DNA of 19,474 bases from Eubacteriales Family XIII. Incertae Sedis bacterium (lineage in GTDB: Bacteria; Bacillota_A; Clostridia; Peptostreptococcales; Anaerovoracaceae), in contig JAITHG010000123.1 in NCBI GenBank assembly GCA_031280075.1, forward strand, positions 1-19,474. The letters are read 5' to 3'. Below, piece after piece: positions 7,542 to 15,406 of the stretch; positions within the stretch are counted from its first letter, which is position 1, and each line of letters opens with the position of its first letter. The translations under genes were made by a program, and so were the position numbers. The notes below the pieces were generated by a model. The model had not been told where the DNA came from. It ran no database searches and was given only the letters and a program-made list of their open reading frames with translations.

Positions 7542-7961
7542 CTATACCTTGACAATCTCGTCGCAGTAGACGCAACGGTATGCCTTCTTGTCTGCGTCCA
7601 CAAGCTGGAAGGTGTGTGGGATGGCCGGCTCGACGGATGTGACGCAGCGCGGGTTCTTGCACTTGATGACATCCGACACTTGGTCGGGCAGGCTCAGCTT
7701 GATCTTCTGCGCGACGATTCCGCCCTCGATGATGTTCACGGTCGCCGTGTGGTCGAGCAGTCCGAGCGCCGTGAGATCCACGTCCGTGATGTTCTCGATC
7801 TTGATGATGTCCTTCCGCCCGTGTTCGGCGCTGCTCGCGTTCATGATCAGCGCCACCGTGTCGCGCGAAGGGTCGATGCCGAGATAGCTGAGGAGTTTCA
7901 GCCCCGTTCCGGCGCGCACATGGTCGATAACGATTCCCTTCTCGATTCCTTTTACTTCCAT
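7542..7961 (-). CDS. pyrI: Aspartate carbamoyltransferase regulatory subunit
   Basis: The allosteric, zinc-binding subunit that assembles with PyrB and binds nucleotides (classically CTP/ATP). It has 139 residues, slightly shorter than the E. coli protein of about 153. The N-terminal nucleotide domain starts with GIVIDHVRAGTGLKLLSYLGI. The C-terminal zinc ribbon has all four ligands: C101 and C106 (CKNPRC), C130 and C133 (CVYC). The ATG at 7961 has AAAGGGG about 8 bases upstream. It is 91 bases downstream of pyrB and 16 bases before pyrC. Its presence implies feedback control of the pathway at protein level. Confidence 0.96.
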   Translation of the reverse strand: MEVKGIEKGIVIDHVRAGTGLKLLSYLGIDPSRDTVALIMNASSAEHGRKDIIKIENITDVDLTALGLLDHTATVNIIEGGIVAQKIKLSLPDQVSDVIKCKNPRCVTSVEPAIPHTFQLVDADKKAYRCVYCDEIVKV

Positions 7962-8052
7962 GGCGTGCCCCTTTCTGTGCCGACTGCCCCTGTTTTGGCA
8001 ACCTGATCCCTGCCGCCCGGCTCCGGGTGGCCTTCTCCTATCTGATGCCGCC

Positions 8053-8985
8053 TCATGCGCAGCCGAGCAGCGCCATGATGAGCGCCATGCGTGCGTACAT
8101 CCCGTTCTGTGCCTGTTTGAAGTAGACGGCGCGCGGGTCTTTGTCCACCTCGGTCGAAATCTCATTGACGCGGGGCAGTGGGTGCATGACGATCATGCCT
8201 TCGGGCGCGATCCCCATCTTCTCCGTATCGAGGATGTAGCTGTCTTTGAGCCGGACATAGTCCTCTTCATTAAAAAAGCGCTCCTTCTGGACGCGCGTCA
8301 TATAGAGGATATCCAGCTCGGGGAGCACGTCCTGCATCTGCTCTACCTCCCTGAACGTACTGCCTGCGCCGTTGTCGATGTCGTGCTTGACGTAATCCGG
8401 AACGCGCAGCTCGTCGGGTGAGATGAGCGTGAAGGACATGCCCTCATATCGCGCGAGCGCCTTGATGAGGGAGTGGACGGTGCGCCCAAACTTGAGGTCG
8501 CCGCACAGCCCCACGCGCAGCCCGGAAAGCCTGCCCTTTTCGCGCCGGATGGTCAGAAGATCCGTCAGCGTCTGCGTGGGATGCTGGTGACCACCGTCCC
8601 CACCGTTGATGACGGGCATGTCCGAAGAGCATGCCGCCACGCGCGCCGAACCCTCTTTCGGGTGGCGTATGACAGCTAGGTCGGCGTAACATGCCACGGT
8701 GCGGATGGTGTCGGCGATGCTCTCCCCTTTGGCGGCAGAGCTGGACTGTTCGCCGGAAAATCCGATGACCTGCCCGCCCAACTTCAGCATGGCGGCCTCA
8801 AAGCTGAAGCGCGTCCGCGTGCTCGGCTCGTAGAAGAGCGTCGCGAGCAACTTTCCCCGGCAACGCTCCGCATAGGCGGGAGGATTGTCGAGGATGCCCT
8901 CTGCCAGGGCAAACAGCCCATCCAGCTCTGCGGTTGTGAAGTCTTGGGGCTCGATGAGGCTGCGCCCCGTGAGTGTCTGCGTCAA
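8053..8985 (-). CDS. pyrB: Aspartate carbamoyltransferase catalytic subunit
   Basis: This enzyme joins carbamoyl phosphate and aspartate, the first committed pyrimidine step. It has 310 residues, the usual length. The carbamoyl-phosphate motif STRTR is at 55-59, the 80s loop (SSSAAKGES) about 81-89, HPTQ at 135-138, and HPLPR near the C terminus. The start codon is TTG at 8985, six bases after AAGGAGGG; no ATG is available nearby, and the N terminus fits the family. A terminator-like hairpin ends right at this ribosome binding site, so expression may be controlled by attenuation or by masking. First gene of the pyrBICF cluster. Confidence 0.97.
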   Translation of the reverse strand: MTQTLTGRSLIEPQDFTTAELDGLFALAEGILDNPPAYAERCRGKLLATLFYEPSTRTRFSFEAAMLKLGGQVIGFSGEQSSSAAKGESIADTIRTVACYADLAVIRHPKEGSARVAACSSDMPVINGGDGGHQHPTQTLTDLLTIRREKGRLSGLRVGLCGDLKFGRTVHSLIKALARYEGMSFTLISPDELRVPDYVKHDIDNGAGSTFREVEQMQDVLPELDILYMTRVQKERFFNEEDYVRLKDSYILDTEKMGIAPEGMIVMHPLPRVNEISTEVDKDPRAVYFKQAQNGMYARMALIMALLGCA

Positions 8986-8998
8986 TGTTTCCCTCCTT

Positions 8999-9030
8999 AA
9001 AAGGGGGCGCTGCTTCTGTAGCAGGGCCCC
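8999..9030 (-). terminator. Terminator/attenuator-like hairpin before pyrB
   Basis: Reading the minus strand, GGGGC and CTGCT pair with AGCAG and GCCCC around the loop ACAGA (one C/C mismatch), followed by CTTTT and then directly AAGGAGGG, the pyrB ribosome binding site. It may terminate the upstream protease/membrane-protein transcript, act as a pyr attenuator, or both. A second weaker stem (CTTCG/CGAAG, 9046-9079) lies just upstream. No match to a PyrR-binding loop was recognised. Confidence 0.6.
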
Positions 9031-9091
9031 GATTGCATGCCGCTTCTTCGCACCGCACCTGTGTCAGGGGCAACCGAAGCAAAGTAATTCC

Positions 9092-9670
9092 TCAAATATA
9101 TCCGGTAGCGTTCCAGATATTGTACATCATTGCACCGAGGACGGGGATCATCAACAAGGACAGAAGGATCCCGGCTGCTGCAACAATGAAGGAGACGAGC
9201 CCCGCACGGCTCCAGGTTCGCTGCACGCGGAGGAACGTCTCGACATCTTTGAACTCTCCGGAGCGCCATGCCCACTGATTGCCCATCGCGCCGCAGACGA
9301 ACACCCAGACGATGTTCAGCAGAGGGACGAAGCACAGCAGCGCCAAGTATGCGTGGTTGCCTATGCCCCAGACCCAGTTGAACATGAACGCGCCCCAGTT
9401 CCACCGGCGGATCTCCTGCGGAACCTCATCGTACATCTGCTGGTTGCCCTGCATCGGCGTGTTGTAGGGCTGGTATTGCCCGTACTGCTGGTCACCATAC
9501 TGCCCGCCGTATTGCTGGCCACCTTGCTGCCCGCCGTATTGCTGATCACCTTGCTGCCAGGATGACCCGGACGATCCGTACGCGCCCTCCCCGCCTTCCG
9601 GCGGAATGTCACCACTCGATGCTTGGTAATACTGGGTTCCGCTGTCCTTCCTGTCATCCTTGTCGCCCAT
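9092..9670 (-). CDS. Small membrane protein with Gln/Gly/Tyr-rich N terminus
   Basis: A 192-residue protein of unknown function. The ATG at 9670 follows AAAGGAG by about 9 bases. Residues 1-80 are hydrophilic and low-complexity, with repeated QQYGGQ/GDQQYGQ units (about 38-68) resembling a prion-like or flexible domain. Residues 89-150 match a pattern seen in many bacterial small membrane proteins: RRWNWGAFMFNWVWGIGN, then a helix (about 107-128), then GNQWAWRSGEF and a FxRVQRTW motif. A second helix spans about 157-182. No signal peptide is present, so the Q/G/Y part is probably cytoplasmic. It lies 37 bases after the secreted protease gene in the same direction and may be cotranscribed with it; it precedes the pyr leader hairpin. 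Confidence 0.8.
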   Translation of the reverse strand: MGDKDDRKDSGTQYYQASSGDIPPEGGEGAYGSSGSSWQQGDQQYGGQQGGQQYGGQYGDQQYGQYQPYNTPMQGNQQMYDEVPQEIRRWNWGAFMFNWVWGIGNHAYLALLCFVPLLNIVWVFVCGAMGNQWAWRSGEFKDVETFLRVQRTWSRAGLVSFIVAAAGILLSLLMIPVLGAMMYNIWNATGYI

Positions 9671-9707
9671 ACCTGTTCCGTCTCCTTTCTGATTCTTCGT
9701 CCGTTTG

Positions 9708-11852
9708 CTACTTCTTTTTCACAGTGACCTTCAGCGTCTTCACTGCGCCGTTCTTCGCTTTGATGGTGATCGTGCATGACTTGGTTTTGCCAACCTTCTT
9801 CGCCGTGATCTTCCCGGCGGCGCTCACGGTCGCGACACCCGTGTCGCTCGATCTGTACTCGAGCCCCGCCGTAGATTTGGAGATGGTCTTGCCCCCCTGC
9901 GTGACGGAGACTTTGGGCGTGATGGATTTGCCGGACAGGAGCGTGTAGGATGCCCGATCCGTCTTGATGCGGATGTCTACCGCTGTCACTTTATAATCCA
10001 CCGTCATGCCCCTGTAGCGCAGGGTGACGGTCTGCGAACCGAGCTTGTTTTTGGCATATCCCACCACCTTCACATTGGATGCCGAGATGGGGATCGTCTC
10101 CGAAACTCCGTCCGCATAGGTCGCGATGATCCGCCCCGTCCTGCGATCGGGCAGCATCCCTTTCTGTGCAAGTGGGTTTGGGCTCACGGATGCGTCAAGC
10201 TGTATGCTTGACAGGCTCGTGGCGTTTGACAGGGCACGGATATTGAAGTTCCCGATGCCGCTGTATTCGCTGCTCTCGTTGCGCAGTGTCAAGATGTCGT
10301 GCCACTTTGTCCCGTTTTCGCTGAAAAAGCTCTGTCCGCGCCCCAGGGACAGGTAGTCGTTGGGACCGTACCGCTCCTCCAGCGTGAGCGTCATGTCCCG
10401 GACGTCGTTCTTCGTCACCTTCACCACGACTGAGAATTTTTCGCCTGGACCGATGTGTGCGGCCTTGTCGAGCTTGATGGTATGATAACCGGAGTACTCC
10501 TGTTTCGATGTCACGGTCTTCGCTGTGCCCGCACCGACATCAAGCTGCACGCCGCTCGCGGGATTGCCGGACTCCGGCCCTTGGTAGACCGAGATCGTGT
10601 AGGTCGTGTTCGGGCAGGACGAGAAGACACTCACCGCATCGATGGCGTAGACGGGAGGCCCGGCGGGGGCAGTGAACACGTTCGCCATGTATTCATTCTT
10701 CTTCGTCGTGAGCCGGAAGGCTCCCCCGAGGTATCCGAGGTCGTCGAGGTAGTTCATGTACTGGTGCGTGCCCTTCGCCACAAGTCGGTAGCCCGTGCTC
10801 GTCGAGATGCTCTTGTCGTAATAGGAGAGCCAGAAATAGCCACGATCCGCGAAGCCAGTGCCCCAGCTGTTCTGGATCAGCCACGCGCCGTTCCCGGGCG
10901 GCTTCGGCGAGAAATGCTCCCGGCTGATGCTGTCGTCCCAGCCGACGATGGTGACTGCGTGGTCGGCCATGGCACGGGCGTTGTCATTGTAGTAGGTGCG
11001 CTCCAAGGTGCCGGGAATCTGCCGATATGCGTCCTCGTTGCTTGAATTGGAATAATAACCGACGGACAGGGGACCGTTGTAATAGACGCCCGCCTTGACC
11101 GCGCTGACATTGGATGGGCTAAATGTCCCGCTTGACGTGCGCGGGGACGGAAAGACGCTCGCATCCTCCAGTTCATAGACGTGTTGCTGCAACTGCGCGA
11201 TGGATGCGACACCCGTCAACCCGTTCGACGAAGCAGGCATCGGAAAGCTCGATTCGAGCTGAGGGCCAAAACGTTTGGAGAGGGCGACGATGGCGTAGTA
11301 GTTGTTGCCGCCGCTGTTCATCGCCTGCGAGGCACTGGGCGAATAGAATGTCCGGCTGTTGAAGGCGGAAAACACGAGGTGGTAGGGCGAGAGGACGGGC
11401 GGGGTCGCCTCAATCCCGTTCTTCGCGAGCCCGACAGAGCCGGAGAGCAGGGAGGAAAAGGCCCAGCAGCACCCGAAGTTGCCCTGATCGCGGGCTTCTG
11501 TGACCGGCGTGGCGGACAGACCCATCGAAGCGTAGTCGTCGCGCCAATTGAACGCGGACAGCCCTGCCGGCACGCTCGCCCGCAGCAGCCCACCCGTGCT
11601 TGGGGCGGTATCAAGCCCGCTGTATTCACCGTCATTGACAGGATCCTCATCGGCTGTCGGCGGAGTATATCCGCTCCGGGAGGGGGCGACCGGTTCGTCT
11701 TCCTGCGCTTTTTCCATTTCTGGGAACAGTGCCGCAATGGACTGCTCCCCTGTGCCGCTTTCCGTGTCCGCGTAGACAGGCAGACAAAAGACGGTTGTGA
11801 CAATTATTACGGCTGTGATTGCCGCGAATCTTCTTAGGAATGGTTTTCTCAT
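9708..11852 (-). CDS. Secreted C1 (papain-like) cysteine protease with lectin-like and Ig-like domains
   Basis: A 714-residue exported protease. The signal peptide (1-28) has a basic start (MRKPFLRR), a hydrophobic core and a likely cut after VYA. Residues 30-95 are an acidic, Pro/Ser-rich propeptide-like segment. The peptidase C1A domain spans about 100-355 with Gln123 (DQG), nucleophile Cys129 (GCCWAFSS; it follows Cys128), His298 (ADHAVTIVGWDD) and Asn328 (IQNSWG). A lectin-like domain of the type often paired with bacterial C1 proteases follows (about 360-555). Two bacterial Ig-like segments end the protein (about 575-635, and 640-714, the latter Big_2-like with SSDTGVATVSAAGKITAKKVG). 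No LPXTG motif or S-layer repeat is seen, so it is probably released or loosely held through the basic C terminus. ATG at 11852; AGAGGG lies about 10 bases upstream. It may supply peptides and amino acids to a fermenter, which is inference. Confidence 0.93.
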   Translation of the reverse strand: MRKPFLRRFAAITAVIIVTTVFCLPVYADTESGTGEQSIAALFPEMEKAQEDEPVAPSRSGYTPPTADEDPVNDGEYSGLDTAPSTGGLLRASVPAGLSAFNWRDDYASMGLSATPVTEARDQGNFGCCWAFSSLLSGSVGLAKNGIEATPPVLSPYHLVFSAFNSRTFYSPSASQAMNSGGNNYYAIVALSKRFGPQLESSFPMPASSNGLTGVASIAQLQQHVYELEDASVFPSPRTSSGTFSPSNVSAVKAGVYYNGPLSVGYYSNSSNEDAYRQIPGTLERTYYNDNARAMADHAVTIVGWDDSISREHFSPKPPGNGAWLIQNSWGTGFADRGYFWLSYYDKSISTSTGYRLVAKGTHQYMNYLDDLGYLGGAFRLTTKKNEYMANVFTAPAGPPVYAIDAVSVFSSCPNTTYTISVYQGPESGNPASGVQLDVGAGTAKTVTSKQEYSGYHTIKLDKAAHIGPGEKFSVVVKVTKNDVRDMTLTLEERYGPNDYLSLGRGQSFFSENGTKWHDILTLRNESSEYSGIGNFNIRALSNATSLSSIQLDASVSPNPLAQKGMLPDRRTGRIIATYADGVSETIPISASNVKVVGYAKNKLGSQTVTLRYRGMTVDYKVTAVDIRIKTDRASYTLLSGKSITPKVSVTQGGKTISKSTAGLEYRSSDTGVATVSAAGKITAKKVGKTKSCTITIKAKNGAVKTLKVTVKKK

Positions 11853-11947
11853 GGTTCAGTACCCTCTTTTTGTTATTGTGTGTCATGCCGAGCCCGGTTC
11901 CCAAGCCAAAGCATCGGCGCTTCGTGCGTCAACGGATTTCAGAGGAT

Positions 11948-11956
11948 ATTATATCA
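11948..11956 (-). promoter_or_regulatory. Extended -10 promoter for the protease gene
   Basis: On the minus strand TGA-TATAAT (11956-11948) is a perfect -10 with an extended TG, set in an AT-rich patch; no good -35 was found at 17 bases. It lies about 95 bases before the protease ATG. A 5-bp stem GGGGA/TCCCC (11993-12005) without a T run follows the gctB stop, so termination of gctB transcripts here is uncertain. Confidence 0.5.
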
Positions 11957-12005
11957 TACTAGGATGCTCGGACTGAGGGCTCCGGCGCGATGGGGGACTT
12001 TCCCC

Positions 12006-12803
12006 TCACACGCTTCCTCCCTGCAGAGCGCGCAGGGCGTGAAGGACTTCCGGCTCGGGGGGTGGGATCAGGACGGCACGGCTGACATCCAGGTCAAATC
12101 CCGTGTTCGCGCGCACATCCTCCGGGCTGCTGGTCTCGAAAAAACCCTCCAGGTACATGCGCTTTGTCCCGTTGTCGAAACGCAGCACGCCGCGGTCGGT
12201 GATGACCGCCTGCGGTCCCCTGTCCTCCGGCAGCCCCGCGCGCGCCCGACCACCTGGACCGTCCACCCACCCCGGGCTCGTCACGTAGTCCACCCGCTCC
12301 ACGAATCGCCGCTTCTCGTGCTGCATCATGATGATGGTGTTTGCGAAGGTCGCGATCCCGTTTGCCCCGCCGCTGCCGCTGAACCGCGCGTCCGGGTGGG
12401 CATAGTCGCCGATGACCGTTGAGTTGACGTTGCCGAAGGGGTCGATCTGCGCCCCGCCGATGAAGGCCAGCAGACGCTCGCGCCCGTGCAGCCATTCGTT
12501 CGTCAGGAAGCCCACGTAGCGCGCGTTTGGCCACTGCACGGCGCAGTGGGTCATCAGGCGGTTGTCGCCGACGCTCGTCGGGACTTCCGGCGGGGCGCAA
12601 TCCATGAGCCCGCTCTCGACGATGACGTGGCAGCCAGCTGCATAAAACCGTTTGGCGATGGCCATGCCGATGAGAGGCAGTCCCGTGCCCGCAACGGCAA
12701 TCTGTCCGTCGGTGACGCACCGCGCGATGGCGACGGCCTGCATCTCGCGGCTTGTATAGGCTGCGCTGTGCGCCGCGCGCCCATTGCCGCCCTGCCTGCT
12801 CAC
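12006..12803 (-). CDS. gctB: Glutaconate CoA-transferase subunit B
   Basis: The beta subunit of the enzyme that moves CoA from acetyl-CoA to (R)-2-hydroxyglutarate/glutaconate in glutamate fermentation. It has 265 residues from a GTG start at 12803, which overlaps the gctA stop by four bases (GTGA) and has CGGAGGGAG just upstream, inside gctA. The protein follows the Acidaminococcus fermentans subunit closely from memory: TSREMQAVAIAR, GTGLPLIG, the catalytic glutamate Glu63 in VIVESGLMDC, FIGGAQIDPFGNVNST, SGGANGIAT, MMQHEKRRF, DYVTSPGWVDGPGG and SSPEDVRANTGFDLD. The active-site glutamate is kept. Translation is coupled to gctA. No hydroxyglutaryl-CoA dehydratase or decarboxylase genes follow; the next gene is the protease. 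Confidence 0.95.
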   Translation of the reverse strand: MSRQGGNGRAAHSAAYTSREMQAVAIARCVTDGQIAVAGTGLPLIGMAIAKRFYAAGCHVIVESGLMDCAPPEVPTSVGDNRLMTHCAVQWPNARYVGFLTNEWLHGRERLLAFIGGAQIDPFGNVNSTVIGDYAHPDARFSGSGGANGIATFANTIIMMQHEKRRFVERVDYVTSPGWVDGPGGRARAGLPEDRGPQAVITDRGVLRFDNGTKRMYLEGFFETSSPEDVRANTGFDLDVSRAVLIPPPEPEVLHALRALQGGSV

Positions 12804-13792
12804 CGCAGCTCCCTCCGGGGCGTGGGCGTGGGCACGGGCGTGGGCGTGGGCGCAGGTGCGAAGCCAAGCCCTGGCACGGCCTTGATGTCCATCAGGCGTG
12901 ACGCGCCTACCAGGTCGAGGTAGTCCGCGTGATCTTCCGGTCCGTAGACCCATTTCTCCACATATGCGCGAAAGCCTTCATCCGTCCTGCTCGCCTCGTC
13001 GTATTCCCGGTAGAGGGCGGCATCGTAGTCGTAATGCCCGTAGCACTGCGAGGGGTGCGCCCCATACGGCGCGTGGACGACCGCGTCCACGGCAAAGCCG
13101 GGGATGCTGTTGCGCTCCGGCTCCCTGCGGATCTCGTCGTCGCTCACGAGCGTCTCGCAGCTGGCGATGACCCGGCGCGCCGCGATGGCGATGTCTATGT
13201 CGTGGAAGGGGTCGCCCTCGATGCGGCAGGTGCCGTCGGGGGAGGCCATCTGCACGTGCAGGAGTGCGAGGTCAAGCTGCGGTGTCGGAACGAGCACGAG
13301 CTTTTCCCCCTGGCTGAAAGGGTTTTCCGACAGGATGTATTTCTCATCCGGCAGTTTGCCGATCGCCCGGCGCTGCTCGCGGCTGATGCCCCATTTTGCG
13401 AGCAGGTCGCTGCCGAGCATGGCGCGCACGGGCACGTAAGGCAGACCGAGCGCGGCCCCCGAGAACAGCAGCACCTGCACGTCGAGCGAGTAGTCCTCGC
13501 AGGGCAGGAGACCTGCCTGGACAGCGTGGCGAAAGCGCCGGCTCACATTGGAAAAACCGGAATTCGCCGTGTAGCTGTTGACGTAGGCAGCGAGGCGCCC
13601 CTCGCCTATGAGCAGGTCGAAGTCGCCCCCGGCGGGACCGCCCTGCCCAATGAAACCCGTACGTCCCTGCCGCAGGATCTCGTGGACGAGGGCGAAGGGC
13701 TTGCGGTTTGTCGTGAAGCCGCCGATGGCAAGCTGGTCGCCGTCGCGAACAAATTGTGCGACGGCATCACGGAGCGTCATTTTTTTGTTCAT
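12800..13792 (-). CDS. gctA: Glutaconate CoA-transferase subunit A
   Basis: The alpha subunit that pairs with GctB. It has 330 residues, about 10 more than the A. fermentans subunit. Conserved stretches: MTLRDAVAQFV, IGGFTTNRKPFALVHEILRQG, GGPAGGDFDLLIG, NSYTANSGFSNVSRRFR, NPFSQGEKLVLVPTPQ, ASPDGTCRIEG, and DAVVHAPYGAHPSQCYG. The extra length is a C-terminal Pro-Thr tail (APAPTPTPVPTPTP, 312-325) encoded by a hexamer repeat and not present in the family members I recall. ATG at 13792 has AAGGG about 7 bases upstream. It lies 88 bases after the trpB2-like gene, with a stem-loop between them, and overlaps gctB by 4 bases. Confidence 0.95.
   Translation of the reverse strand: MNKKMTLRDAVAQFVRDGDQLAIGGFTTNRKPFALVHEILRQGRTGFIGQGGPAGGDFDLLIGEGRLAAYVNSYTANSGFSNVSRRFRHAVQAGLLPCEDYSLDVQVLLFSGAALGLPYVPVRAMLGSDLLAKWGISREQRRAIGKLPDEKYILSENPFSQGEKLVLVPTPQLDLALLHVQMASPDGTCRIEGDPFHDIDIAIAARRVIASCETLVSDDEIRREPERNSIPGFAVDAVVHAPYGAHPSQCYGHYDYDAALYREYDEASRTDEGFRAYVEKWVYGPEDHADYLDLVGASRLMDIKAVPGLGFAPAPTPTPVPTPTPRRELR
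12817..12851 (-). repeat. Hexamer (CCCACG) tandem repeat at the end of gctA
   Basis: About five to six units of CCCACG (one reads CCCGTG) encode the Pro-Thr tail of GctA. The gctB ribosome binding site lies immediately downstream. The six-base unit means that gain or loss of copies keeps the frame but changes tail length and possibly RNA structure next to the gctB start. Confidence 0.7.
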
Positions 13793-13808
13793 TCCGCCGC
13801 CCTTCGTG

Positions 13809-13829
13809 TGTCAGGCAAAAACCCTGACA
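13809..13829 (-). promoter_or_regulatory. Intercistronic stem-loop between trpB2 and gctA
   Basis: TGTCAGG (13809-13815) and CCTGACA (13823-13829) form a perfect 7-bp stem with a 7-base loop. It sits about 17 bases before the gctA start, without a following T run. It may stabilise or be a processing point in the trpB2-gctAB transcript. Role inferred. Confidence 0.5.
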
Positions 13830-13880
13830 GACTCCCTCCGTCGCATGTTTTGTCCGTATGCGCCTGCCCCGAATGGATGC

Positions 13881-15257
13881 TCAAAACTGGTGCAGGCTCG
13901 CAAAGCCCGGTGCAAGCTCCTCATCCGTCGGGACGTGGTCTGACATCGATCCGTTCAGGAAGGACTGGTAGGCCGTCATGTCGAAGTAGCCGGTACCGGT
14001 GAGCCCGAAGAGGATGGTCTTGGACTCGCCCGTCTCTTTGCAGCGCAGCGCCTCATCGATGGTGGCGCGGATGGCATGCGCAGACTCCGGCGCAGGCAGG
14101 ATCGTCTCGGCCTGTGCAAACAGCTTCGCAGCCTCGAAGACCGGTGTCTGCTCAACGGCGATGGCTTCCATGTAGCCGTCATGGTAGAGCTTTGAGAGGA
14201 TCGGCGACATGCCGTGGTAGCGCAGCCCGCCTGCATGGTTTGAAGAGGGCTTGAAGCCGCAGCCGAGCGTGTACATCCGTGCGAGCGGTGTCGTCTGCGC
14301 TGTGTCGCAGAAGTCATAGGCGTAGCGCCCACGCGTGAACGAGGGGCAGGACGCGGGCTCGACGGCGAGGATGCGCGGATCCCTCTCCCCTAGGATCTTG
14401 TCGCGCATGAAGGGCGCGATGAGCCCGCCGAGGTTCGACCCGCCGCCCGCGCAGCCGATGATTATATCCGGATACTCCTCGATCAGCCCGAAGGCGCTGT
14501 ACGCCTCCAGCCCGATGATGCTCTGGTGCAGCAGCACCTGGTTGAGCACCGAGCCGAGCACGTAGCGGTAGCCCTCCGTCCGCACGGCATGCTCCACTGC
14601 CTCGGATATAGCGATACCGAGGCTGCCCGTATTGCCAGGGTCTTCTGCCAAGATGGCTCGTCCTGCTTCTGTCGCGTTGGATGGGCTGGCGTAGACAGTC
14701 GCGTCGAAGGTCTCCATGACCGCCTTGCGGAAGGGTTTCTGCTCGAAGGAAACCTTGACCATGTAGACGATGAGGTCAAGCCCGAAGTAGGAGGTCGCCT
14801 CTGACATGGCTGTCCCCCATTGCCCCGCGCCGGTCTCGGTCGTCACCCCGACAAGCCCCTCCTCCTTCGCGTAGTACGCCTGCGCGATGGCAGAATTGAG
14901 CTTGTGACTGCCCGATGTGTTGTTCCCCTCAAACTTACAGTAAATGCGCGCCGGCGTGCCGAGCTTCTTTTCAAGGTTGTACGCGCGGATGAGCGGCGAC
15001 GGACGATAGATGCGGTAGAAGTCCTGTATCTCCGACGGGATGTCCACCCAGCGCGTCTCGCCGTCCAGCTCCTGGTGGGCGAGCGCTTGGCAGAACACCG
15101 GGTACAGTTCCTCCTCGCGAATCGGCTGCCCCGTGCCCGGGTTGAGCATCGGGTCGTGCGGTTCCTTCATGTCGGCGCGCAGGTTGTACCACTGCTTCGG
15201 GATGCGATCCTCCGGCAAATAGATCCTATAGGGGACATTGTTCTGATCGATCGGCAT
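13881..15257 (-). CDS. trpB: TrpB2-like PLP-dependent enzyme (tryptophan synthase beta-like)
   Basis: A fold-type II PLP enzyme of 458 residues, the length of the TrpB2/TIGR01415 group rather than the roughly 400 of classical TrpB1. The PLP lysine is K119 (SGSHKLNSA), the catalytic glutamate E141 (TTETGAGQWG), and the phosphate-binding loop GGGSN is at 271-275. The N-terminal extension with KQWYNLRADM and the RPSPLIRAYNLEK segment (85-97) are typical of TrpB2. TrpB2 proteins make tryptophan from indole and serine, often without a TrpA partner; no trpA or other trp gene is in the window, so indole salvage or another beta-replacement role is possible. ATG at 15257, GGGAGG about 7 bases upstream with a hairpin just before it. 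First gene of a probable trpB2-gctA-gctB unit, divergent from the cold-shock gene. Confidence 0.9.
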   Translation of the reverse strand: MPIDQNNVPYRIYLPEDRIPKQWYNLRADMKEPHDPMLNPGTGQPIREEELYPVFCQALAHQELDGETRWVDIPSEIQDFYRIYRPSPLIRAYNLEKKLGTPARIYCKFEGNNTSGSHKLNSAIAQAYYAKEEGLVGVTTETGAGQWGTAMSEATSYFGLDLIVYMVKVSFEQKPFRKAVMETFDATVYASPSNATEAGRAILAEDPGNTGSLGIAISEAVEHAVRTEGYRYVLGSVLNQVLLHQSIIGLEAYSAFGLIEEYPDIIIGCAGGGSNLGGLIAPFMRDKILGERDPRILAVEPASCPSFTRGRYAYDFCDTAQTTPLARMYTLGCGFKPSSNHAGGLRYHGMSPILSKLYHDGYMEAIAVEQTPVFEAAKLFAQAETILPAPESAHAIRATIDEALRCKETGESKTILFGLTGTGYFDMTAYQSFLNGSMSDHVPTDEELAPGFASLHQF

Positions 15258-15270
15258 TCTCGTTCCTCCC

Positions 15271-15287
15271 GCGCCTTCCTACGGCGC
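15271..15287 (-). promoter_or_regulatory. Hairpin abutting the trpB2 ribosome binding site
   Basis: On the minus strand GCGCC (15287-15283) pairs with GGCGC (15275-15271) around a 7-base loop, ending directly at GGGAGG of trpB2. It could modulate ribosome access. Small but GC-only stem; role inferred. Confidence 0.4.
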
Positions 15288-15309
15288 ATTTCAACTGCAA
15301 CATTTCTTC

Positions 15310-15338
15310 TTACTATATTATAATAAAAAATTTGTCAA
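15310..15338 (-). promoter_or_regulatory. Probable promoter of trpB2
   Basis: On the minus strand a perfect -35 TTGACA (15338-15333) is followed by an AT-only stretch. Candidate -10 boxes are TAGTAA (15315-15310, 17-base spacing) or TATAGT (15317-15312, 15-base spacing); a perfect TATAAT (15322-15317) is too close at 10 bases. The -35 is clear, the exact -10 is not. Confidence 0.5.
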
Positions 15339-15371
15339 AATGGAGGCTCAAAAAAAATTTTTGCATACCTG

Positions 15372-15400
15372 TTGACTTTTCTGGGCAGGCGTGGTAAACT
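15372..15400 (+). promoter_or_regulatory. Strong promoter of the cold-shock gene
   Basis: TTGACT (15372-15377) and TAAACT (15395-15400) are 17 bases apart, with TGG before the -10 (extended -10) and an A/T tract (15350-15362) upstream that could serve as an UP element. It is back to back with the trpB2 promoter. Confidence 0.75.
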
Positions 15401-15406
15401 CACTTT

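Noticed and set aside
8053..9091. PyrR-binding attenuator of the Bacillus type
   Set aside because: No sequence resembling the PyrR-binding loop was recognised; only a generic hairpin is supported.
12929..14002. Rightward open frame of 357 codons
   Set aside because: Antisense to gctA and the trpB2 end; no family resemblance.
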